Shown here one piece after another: positions 35,762 through 43,300 of a DNA stretch of 46,414 bases. Numbering within the stretch: the first letter of the stretch is position 1; the number at the start of each line of letters is the position of its first letter. The position numbers and the translations under genes were made by a program. The notes under the pieces were generated by a model. That model did not search any database, had not been told where the DNA came from, and saw nothing but the letters and a program-made list of their open reading frames with translations. The stretch is from CAYMJV01 sp964390545 (GTDB lineage: Bacteria; Desulfobacterota; BSN033; UBA1163), in contig CAYMJV010000015.1 of NCBI GenBank assembly GCA_964390545.1, positions 1 to 46,414 of the forward strand, written 5' to 3'.

Positions 35762-38700
35762 CTACTTTTTCTCCTTGGGCCTTTGAGCCGCTTCCGTTAC
35801 CGACCATAAGAACTTGTCCAGCGCGATCCTGTTATTAAAAGGTACTACCTTCACAGACAAATCCGTCACGCCAAAAAAGTTCCGGTTTGATATCTCAAGC
35901 TCTTTGAAGATCAGGTCTCCCTTTTGAAGGTATAGGCTCATGATCCCCTTATTAAAACGACGGTTCCCGAGATAGGTTTTGAGAGAGGGGCCACCAATCT
36001 TCTGCAGGAACTCCTTACTGATCATGGTCTTTTCATTTCCGGATGAATAGGTCCAGAAATCCGCCATCCCGATGAGATGGGAGAGTCCCGCTCCAGATCC
36101 CTTGAAATTTGCTACGCCGTCAACCCTCCCCGACATAAATCCCCTGATAGGCTCAATTCGTTCACAGAGGGTTGCCATGCTCAGTCCCTGTATGATAAAA
36201 CCTACCCGGTAGTCCAATCCTTTCGACAGATCCAAAAGACCGGAACCCTCAAACCTTCCTCCGAATATGTTAGCACCAAAACGTTCGATGTTCAAAACGT
36301 TTCCTCTCTGCTTGACCAGAAGGGTGATATCTTTCAAAAGGGGGAACCCATAATCCAAAGAGCCAATGGTGATCTTTTTGAAATCTTTCTCCCCCTCCTC
36401 CTTGGCATAATACTTCGTCAGTGATTCGAATTGAGATTTCTCAAAAGAAGGAAGACTTACCGCTTCTCCTCCATTTCTGCCGCTTCCATAGGCTATGGGG
36501 ACTTGCCCATTGATCGGCCCAATCGAATACTCCCCAAATTCTCCTTTAAGAAAACAATCCTTTAGTTGCACTCCTCCAAGGACGCTCGGGCCGTCTTTGC
36601 CGTAATCGATCGAGAAGTTTGATGAGAGAGAACCTTCCAATCCTGCGTAAAGAAGGCTGTCGGGGAAAACATCCCAAAATGAGTTTCGGACCTCTGTCAG
36701 GCTGACTTCAGGCAGGATTCCTTTGATCTGCAGACTTCTCTCTTTTTCTAAGAAATCTTTGACTGTGCCGGAGAATCGGGGCAGTATGCTTCCTGCAATT
36801 GCATCCGCCCTAAAGCTGAGATCTTTTCCTTTGAACTCAAGCTCTGCCCTCAAAGAGCCATCCTTAATGATGTTCTTTCCTGTGTTTGAGTCCGAAAAAG
36901 TGACCTTCCCTGCCTCCAGGAAGGCGGAGCCAAGAAGGCCAGTTTGGGAATTCAAGATACCCTGAAACGTAGCTTTCTTCATATTACCTGCCACGTTATA
37001 AGGGATCTTGATCGATTTTGAGAGCAACTTCGATAAAATGGTGAGGTCTATGTCCTCTGCCACAACATTGGTCTTGATTGGGAAAAGATTTTCCGAAAGG
37101 TTTCCCTCTGCTGTCAGTTTCAACCTACCGCCAAACATTTCCGCATTCTGAATATCGAGAAAGAAATTCTTCTCATCAAACCTTCCCGCTCCGGACAAAT
37201 TTTGAGAGCCAATGCCCTTGAATAGAATGTTTCTCGCAGAGAAACGAAGATCTCCTGAGACTGGTCTTTGGTTGGGTTGAAGCGCTAGGTACAAATCACA
37301 TTCTTCAATTAGGACTCCCCCTTTTCGATACGCAACATTCATATCCTTTACGTCTATTTTATATCCGGCTTTATCACCGAGGGGAGTCAGGCTCAGCAGG
37401 CCCGCAGAAGATGTCCCATCCTCGGTTTCAATGTTAAGGTTCGTCAAAAGGACCCCGTCCCTTAAATATTCGAGGGCGGAGTTAGCTTTAAGCCTAGGGA
37501 TCGTATGGCCAGCAAACCGGAACCCCTTCATGTCAACGGCGGCCTTACCTGCGAGGGTATTGCCTTTGAACGTTCCCTCTACAGTGACGTCGCTATTCTC
37601 CACGGAAGCGGTCATGTTATCTTTCACTTGTACTTCAAGGGGAGAAAAATGGAGGGAAGATAATCCTTCGATTCGCTCTCGAGAGGCTCGCAGGGTTGTT
37701 GTGATCTTCACCCCAGCAGGCTTGACAAGAGCGTATTCCCTCAATTTCATGATCGTGGCTGAAGCCTCTCCTTTGATCGCAATCTCTTTGGCCGATGAGA
37801 AAATAATGTCAGCGTCTACTTTCTGAATGATTGTATCAGGGGACTCGATTCCACCCTCTCTTAACCGAAGGTCACCTGAAACTTCTGGAGTCTTTGATCC
37901 AAAGTCGCCAGCGGCGCGGATGTTCTCCGAAGAGAGTATCCCGGTCACTTTCATCTCTTTTATGAAATGGAATCCCGAAAGGTCGACTCGATCCAATTTA
38001 ATATCACCAATATAGGAAGGCCTTTTATTCAAACCTGTAATTTTACCTCTGAATGTGGGCCCTGGGGTACCGTTCATAACTAAAGATCCTTGATGGACGG
38101 TGAGGGAATAATCCTTCAGGCTGAAAATGCCATCGGTGCTTAGCTGGATGTCCATTAGGTCCTTGGCAAAGGAAAACGATCGAAACCCTTTCAGAAAAAG
38201 ACCTGAGATAATGTGAAATCCCTTTTCTGTGTCTCCGTCGGCTTGGACGTGGAAGCTTAAGCGCATTTTTCTCGTATCTATCTTGTATCTTTCAAACAGC
38301 CTTCCGAGTTGGGAGAGCACAAAATCCCTTGACGAAATTGAGAGGTTAACTTTCACCGGAACCTCATTGAAAGATGTCCATCCATCAATGTCCACTCTGT
38401 TCCCGGCATATCCGATCGTGCCCTTTATCCCGGTCCGGGTCCTCGGTTCAGAAGATATGTTTTCGAAGAGAAGATTGATATGATCACTTCTGAATCTTGG
38501 GTCCCTGTTGAGCTTGAAAGCTCCCGAGTCTATTCTTAATTCGTCAACCTTATATCCCGTGGTCGATCTTGTCGATAATTGACGTAACAGAACATCCGAG
38601 ATATTCCATTTACCTTTTCCGTTGGTGATCAGCGAGAGCTCTGGAGAATAGAGCACAATCCTTTTAATAGAGATTTCCCCCTTAACAAGCCGTCCAAGCC

Positions 38701-38986
38701 GGACATCCAGTTGGACTTTCTTTACCTGTAGAAGATCCCCAGGTGTAAAACCTTCCGGATTCTTGATCGCAATGCCGTAAAGATTTGCAGACAGAAAGGA
38801 GCTGATGGAAAGATTCTCAATATGGACGCCCTGTCCAATGAGTAACGTAGCTTTTTCTGACACCTTTTGGAGGAATACTTTTTTTAGGTCAAGATAGCGT
38901 AGATAGACGACTAAGAGAGATAGAAAGAGCAGTACCGCCAGGATCCAGAAGGTGATTCTTACGGTTCTTTTTCTGTTAAATACCAT
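35762..38986 (-). CDS. YdbH/AsmA-like intermembrane bridge protein
   Basis: A 1074-residue inner-membrane-anchored protein with one N-terminal helix (11-27) and a long periplasmic chain of beta-rich segments. The AsmA-type start is clear (VHIENLSISSFLSANLYGIAIKNPEGF, then GEISIKRIVLYSPELSL). The end (GFMSGRVDGVANFKGSG, KGIMSLYLQKGDLIFKELEI) matches AsmA/YdbH-type C-termini. Relatives transport phospholipids to the outer membrane through a long groove. It is somewhat longer than E. coli YdbH (about 880). Its partner YdbL-like gene follows at 31 nt. No strong ribosome-binding site is visible; a TATAAT-like sequence lies only about 8 nt before the ATG. Assignment to YdbH rather than another AsmA member rests on the neighbour. 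Confidence 0.75.
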   Translation of the reverse strand: MVFNRKRTVRITFWILAVLLFLSLLVVYLRYLDLKKVFLQKVSEKATLLIGQGVHIENLSISSFLSANLYGIAIKNPEGFTPGDLLQVKKVQLDVRLGRLVKGEISIKRIVLYSPELSLITNGKGKWNISDVLLRQLSTRSTTGYKVDELRIDSGAFKLNRDPRFRSDHINLLFENISSEPRTRTGIKGTIGYAGNRVDIDGWTSFNEVPVKVNLSISSRDFVLSQLGRLFERYKIDTRKMRLSFHVQADGDTEKGFHIISGLFLKGFRSFSFAKDLMDIQLSTDGIFSLKDYSLTVHQGSLVMNGTPGPTFRGKITGLNKRPSYIGDIKLDRVDLSGFHFIKEMKVTGILSSENIRAAGDFGSKTPEVSGDLRLREGGIESPDTIIQKVDADIIFSSAKEIAIKGEASATIMKLREYALVKPAGVKITTTLRASRERIEGLSSLHFSPLEVQVKDNMTASVENSDVTVEGTFKGNTLAGKAAVDMKGFRFAGHTIPRLKANSALEYLRDGVLLTNLNIETEDGTSSAGLLSLTPLGDKAGYKIDVKDMNVAYRKGGVLIEECDLYLALQPNQRPVSGDLRFSARNILFKGIGSQNLSGAGRFDEKNFFLDIQNAEMFGGRLKLTAEGNLSENLFPIKTNVVAEDIDLTILSKLLSKSIKIPYNVAGNMKKATFQGILNSQTGLLGSAFLEAGKVTFSDSNTGKNIIKDGSLRAELEFKGKDLSFRADAIAGSILPRFSGTVKDFLEKERSLQIKGILPEVSLTEVRNSFWDVFPDSLLYAGLEGSLSSNFSIDYGKDGPSVLGGVQLKDCFLKGEFGEYSIGPINGQVPIAYGSGRNGGEAVSLPSFEKSQFESLTKYYAKEEGEKDFKKITIGSLDYGFPLLKDITLLVKQRGNVLNIERFGANIFGGRFEGSGLLDLSKGLDYRVGFIIQGLSMATLCERIEPIRGFMSGRVDGVANFKGSGAGLSHLIGMADFWTYSSGNEKTMISKEFLQKIGGPSLKTYLGNRRFNKGIMSLYLQKGDLIFKELEISNRNFFGVTDLSVKVVPFNNRIALDKFLWSVTEAAQRPKEKK

Positions 38987-39037
38987 ACTTTATTATATCT
39001 TATCGCAAAATGAGGAAAACAGATAGTAGACTTTCTA

Positions 39038-39390
39038 CTAAGTGTCCCAGTTGATTTCAAATCCTACCCTTTTCTGCCCCCTAATGACGAATAGATCCAA
39101 TTCCCCTCCACCATGCGTAGCCCAGAAATAACATTCGTCGCCTCGAGCTCCCAAATACCGAATGGGCTGCTCAAGAACGAACCTTGAAGACTCGGCTATG
39201 TTAACCCAAAGTTCAATGTATTTCTTGCGAATTTTAAAAGAAGAAATAGTGAATTTATTGGGAGAGATTAAAAAAATCGTGCCGGAGGCCGGAGTTCCTT
39301 CGGTTAACTCAGGACAGGCCGTTTGATTTAGGAACTGATCGTCCTTCGCGCTGCCCAGGACAAGATCCTCGTGCGAGGGAGAGCAGGTTC
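39038..39390 (-). pseudogene. Remnant of a DUF4143-type AAA ATPase, C-terminal part only
   Basis: An open frame without start codon or ribosome-binding site, ending in TAG (39038-39040). Its last 50 residues read as the C-terminus of DUF4143 ATPases: RFVLEQPIRYLGAR, then ECYFWATHGGGELDLFVIRG, then GFEINWDT. The ATPase domain is missing and the sequence upstream of it is not recognisable, so it is a decayed fragment. Confidence 0.5.
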
Positions 39391-39413
39391 ACCGACATAG
39401 GGTTAAAGTCAGG

Positions 39414-39863
39414 TTAAATTCTAACCCCCTTCCCTTCTGTCGGGGACTCCTTTGAATTCTCGATGAGCGGTTCTACCTCCTTAAAAAACTGATTTGCGAT
39501 TTCAATCGCATTCTCTAGTCCAATGACGAGGAAGTTGACGATCTGACCCATCCTCGCCTCAACGAATTGAAAATCTCCTTTTAAACCATAAGCAATTCCC
39601 CAGCCGTAGCTACCCGAATCGGTCCGCTGACCACACCCAATCGATTCATCACTTGGAGAATAGACCATCCAAAATTCAACATTCTCGACAGCCCCTTCCC
39701 ACATGAAAGCGCCATCCTCATTCTTTTGACCCTGAGTGAGGGCAAGCTCTTTGATTCGGTCAAACGGGACAGGAAGCTCCTGGCCATAGGTTACCGCTGA
39801 AGAATTAGCAAGTAAGAGGGATGTGAAAAGAATGATTTTCAATATCATCTTCAAGGTTTTCAT
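39414..39863 (-). CDS. Small exported protein, function unknown
   Basis: A 149-residue protein with a signal peptide (MKTLKMILKIILFTSLLLANSS..., likely cut after VTYGQ or nearby), then a mature part of about 120 residues with an aromatic-rich core (FMWEGAVENVEFWMVYSP) and a repeated Gly/Tyr segment. The ATG at 39861-39863 is chosen because a near-perfect AAAGGAGGT lies 7 nt upstream; an earlier in-frame start lacks one. A sigma-54-type promoter ends 32 nt before the ATG. I do not recognise the family. Its promoter matches those of the two giants, suggesting the same regulon. Confidence 0.7.
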   Translation of the reverse strand: MKTLKMILKIILFTSLLLANSSAVTYGQELPVPFDRIKELALTQGQKNEDGAFMWEGAVENVEFWMVYSPSDESIGCGQRTDSGSYGWGIAYGLKGDFQFVEARMGQIVNFLVIGLENAIEIANQFFKEVEPLIENSKESPTEGKGVRI

Positions 39864-39895
39864 CTGTATCACCTCCTTTCTCTGGTTAATTGTTG

Positions 39896-39911
39896 TGCAT
39901 AATTGATGCCA
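39896..39911 (-). promoter_or_regulatory. Sigma-54-type promoter of the small exported protein
   Basis: TGGCATCAATTATGCA on the minus strand, GG and GC ten bases apart. The predicted start (near 39885) leaves a leader of about 22 nt containing the ribosome-binding site at 39871-39879. Confidence 0.55.
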
Positions 39912-39982
39912 CGGCAGGATAAAGAGATCCAACTCACAGATTATTAAGGGATTTCTTTAATTTGAAATTTTCACAAAAGATC

Positions 39983-40028
39983 CCACAGAATGACCTTTTT
40001 TGTCACAATAAAAAACAAAATTCTGTGG
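39983..40028. repeat. Inverted repeat after the second giant's gene
   Basis: CCACAGAAT (39983-39991) and ATTCTGTGG (40020-40028) with an inner TGAC/GTCA pair. It could be a weak terminator or a dyad; no T-run follows on the minus strand. Confidence 0.35.
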
Positions 40029-40084
40029 AGCATAGGAGCAGAAATGAAGAATTGATAGAGGAAGGGTCTTCTGCCAGCGAAGGT

Positions 40085-40119
40085 CCCGGGCCTTGCCTGC
40101 CGGCAGGCAGGCCCTGGGG
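40085..40119. repeat. GC-rich palindrome just past the second giant's stop codon
   Basis: The 16-bp perfect palindrome TGCCTGCCGGCAGGCA (40094-40109) is extended by CCCGGGCC/GGCCCTGGG. A typical dispersed palindrome of environmental genomes. It starts about 30 nt beyond the gene and may stop transcription, but lacks a T-run. Confidence 0.5.
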
Positions 40120-40148
40120 AGAGGGTGAAGGGAGATTCTGTTTTGACC

Positions 40149-40310
40149 TTAATGGGATTTAATGTTCTTAGGCTTCATCTCATCTATCGTGGGAAGTGAG
40201 ATCTTGATGCAGCTATTGGGATGATGCGTATCATTTGTGGTCACAAGATCACTTACAAAATGTTTCACCCAAGAGGCACATGGGGAAATTCCCGTCTCAT
40301 GGCAAGCGTT
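40149..40310 (-). other. C-terminal tail domain of the second giant
   Basis: Residues 1703-1756, containing ACHETGISPCASWVKHFVS and PNSCIKISLP. The DNA of its core (about 40 bp around 40246-40286) is also nearly identical to that of the larger giant, differing mostly at silent positions. Confidence 0.7.
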
Positions 40311-43300
40311 GTGTCCATGCCGTTTGTGATCATCGTACGTTCCGGACCAGTCAACAAGCCAATCTTTGCACGTCCCACCGTCTAAGGTATCTTTGCCAAG
40401 GCCACCAACAAGCAGATCGTTGCCTGTACCACCATGCAGTTTATCGTTACCTCTTCCACCAAAAAGCAAGTCGTTGCCATCGCCACCCAAGAGCGTATCA
40501 TTGCCATGGTAACCGAACAGCACATCGTTGCCTGCGCCACCATCCAGGATGTCATCGCCGCAGCCACCAATGATGAAATCATTCCCATCACCACCAAGGA
40601 TTTGGTCGCTGCCACGGCCACCGATCAGTTTGTCATTTCCTTTGCTTCCCAACATCACCGTCGGGCCGCCGCCCCCCTGGAGGTAGTCGTCACCTGCCCC
40701 GCCGTCGATTTGCACCGGTAACACGATATTGTCCGCGACACTGGCATGGTCGTTGCCGTTTCCAAGCCGAATCTCAATGCGCTCGATTTCCTCCGCTTTG
40801 AAAGTCCGGAGGTGACAGCGATCGGTGAGGAAGTTGGCCTGCACCTTTATCAGCCCGTTCCCCATGCGGCTGATCCTTACATCGTCATTGCGATCGGTCC
40901 CGACGACATACAACACACCCTCTTTCACTCCAACCCCTGTCACTATCTCCGTTGCCGACCGAGTGGCACTTCCACCATCATCATCTGTGAGGGTTACCTT
41001 GACGTCATAGATCCCGCCGTTCGCGTAATTGTGACCCCCTGAAAATGAACCGGAGCCGTTCGATTCCATGATCAACCCCTGCGAAGCGGAACCATCACCC
41101 CAATCGATCGTGGCCGAGTGCGTATCAAGCGTGCCCATATCACTAAACGCCCCGGTCAAAGTGATGATGCCGTGCTCTTCGACAAAAGGTGGGTTGACCA
41201 CGAGTGACATGATCTCCGGTGCAACGTTTTTGACTGCCACGTTAGTGCTTGTACTGTCGCTACCGCTGTCATCATCAGTCAATGTCAGGTTGATGGAATA
41301 GGTATCGGATGATGTGCCCGTAGGGTTGTCGTCCAGGTATTGGTGTGGAGTTAAAAACTCACGGGCACCAAGATCAAGCGCCAAGGCTTCGCTGTTCCCA
41401 TCACCCCAGTCAACGGTCAGCCGATGTGTGTCCAAAGTTCCCGGATCACTAAATGCACCTACCAAGGTAACCACACCGTTCTCGTTTATCTCTGCTTGGC
41501 CAAGCGAAAACTCTGTGATCAACGGTGCTACGTTCATCACCTGTAATTCAAGGCTGCCAGCGTTTTCATAAAATCCATCCTCGTCTTCAAGATCGACTTT
41601 GATCGTCAGGTTCTCATAATTATCAGTATACGTGTGCGTCACGACACCTGCATTGATGAAGCTCCCTACTTCACCATCGCCCCAATTGACGATATAAGCC
41701 ACCGTGTCTTCACCCGGTTCTTTAGCATTTAAAGCGAGCGTGAACGGTGTTCCCTCGTTCACCGAGGCGTCGCCCTTCACATCAACCGTGGGCGCCGTGT
41801 TCTTGACGGTGAAACTAACTGTGTCTTCTGCGAAGTCCCCTATATTGTCGAGGGCTCGCACGCTGATCTCATACGTCGTCCCATTAGGGACATCACCATC
41901 GTTCAGACCAAAATTGAAGAGATCGGCCCACGGCACTGTCACAGTGGCAGTGTAGATACTTGTAGCTCCGTCAAATTGGAGATCCGTGACAATGACCTCC
42001 CCGAAGTCTCCGTCACCATTTAAATCCCACGCACAAGAAAGAACCTCTCGATTCGTCGCTGGCAGAGCAGAGGCTACCAGTATCAGGCTGTCACCTTCGT
42101 AGATTGAAGTAGAAGCGGTCCCGGCATCAGCGACTGCTGCCTGGAATCCTGGGATGTTTTCTACCTTCTCATAAACAACACTTCCGAAGTTCGAACCGAA
42201 AACTTTTACGTCTCCGCTCTGAGGCGTTGGTACTTGTGGAACGACAGGGTTGCCTTCGGGATCGAAAAGCAATATATCCTCCCCTCCGTCACCGTTCAGG
42301 CTAACCTGGGAACCTTTCTCTAACGTTGCACCTGCTATGCGAATGGTGTCGCCGCCGCTACCTGTATCAATTTTGGCTATTTCATTCTGGCCGAGTTGCG
42401 AGACATGGATCGTATCGGCACCCTTATTCGTTTCAACAGTCAATGGAATATTGACACCGTGAATGGTAACGGTATCATCGCCGTTGGCCGTTTGCACAGT
42501 GAGCTCCTCTACACCTGTGTAGCCTATGATGAGTGGAGGAGCGGGCTCAGGATTTGGAAGGAAACTAAACCAGGCCACACCACCAGCTACTGTTTCGTCA
42601 CCGCTACTTCCGACATAGATCCACTTGCCATCAGGGCTAATAGCAGCAGAGTTCGGGTTTTCCAGTCTTTGGATACCGCCTGATTGGTTTTTGAATCGCT
42701 GGGTGAAGTTCAGCCCACCTTCATTGTCCCGCTCGAAGGCGACCAGAGAGTCGCTGTTTTCCCCTGTTGCAAAGACATAATCGTCCGTAACCACCAGAGC
42801 GCTCACACCCTCCAAGCCTCGCACTCCTCCTACACCGTTCCTGACCTCTTCGGTAAAGGCCAGCATGCCTGTTGCAGGATCCCTGGCAAAGACGGAGATC
42901 GCGTCGTCTGCTTTTCTGGCAGCATAGAGATTTTCTCCACCAGGGCTCAAGGCAAGACTGCTCGGTTTGGAGACAACCACATCGGCACCGATTTGAACAT
43001 GATCGAATCCCGTACGGCTGTAAGTCCTGAGTTTGCCAGCATCGCCTGCAATGTAGACAAATTGATTGTCGGAACTGACCTCGATATTTGTCGGTCGACC
43101 CAGCACGTCGATGTCAATGAATTGTTCGAAGGTCAGCTCGCCCGAAGTCTTGTCTCTTCCAAAGACAGAAACGCCAGAGCCGGTGACGACATAGGCGAGG
43201 GCACCGTCCGAACTCACTCTCATGAAATCCGGATCCTGCAGGTGAACCGCGTCCCTTACCTCCTGAATGAATGCGAGACCCCCTGTCGCTGAATTCCGGC

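Noticed and set aside
39983..40028. Terminator of the second giant's gene
   Set aside because: The dyad is about 120 nt past the stop codon, has a 28-nt loop and no T-run, so I list it only as an inverted repeat.
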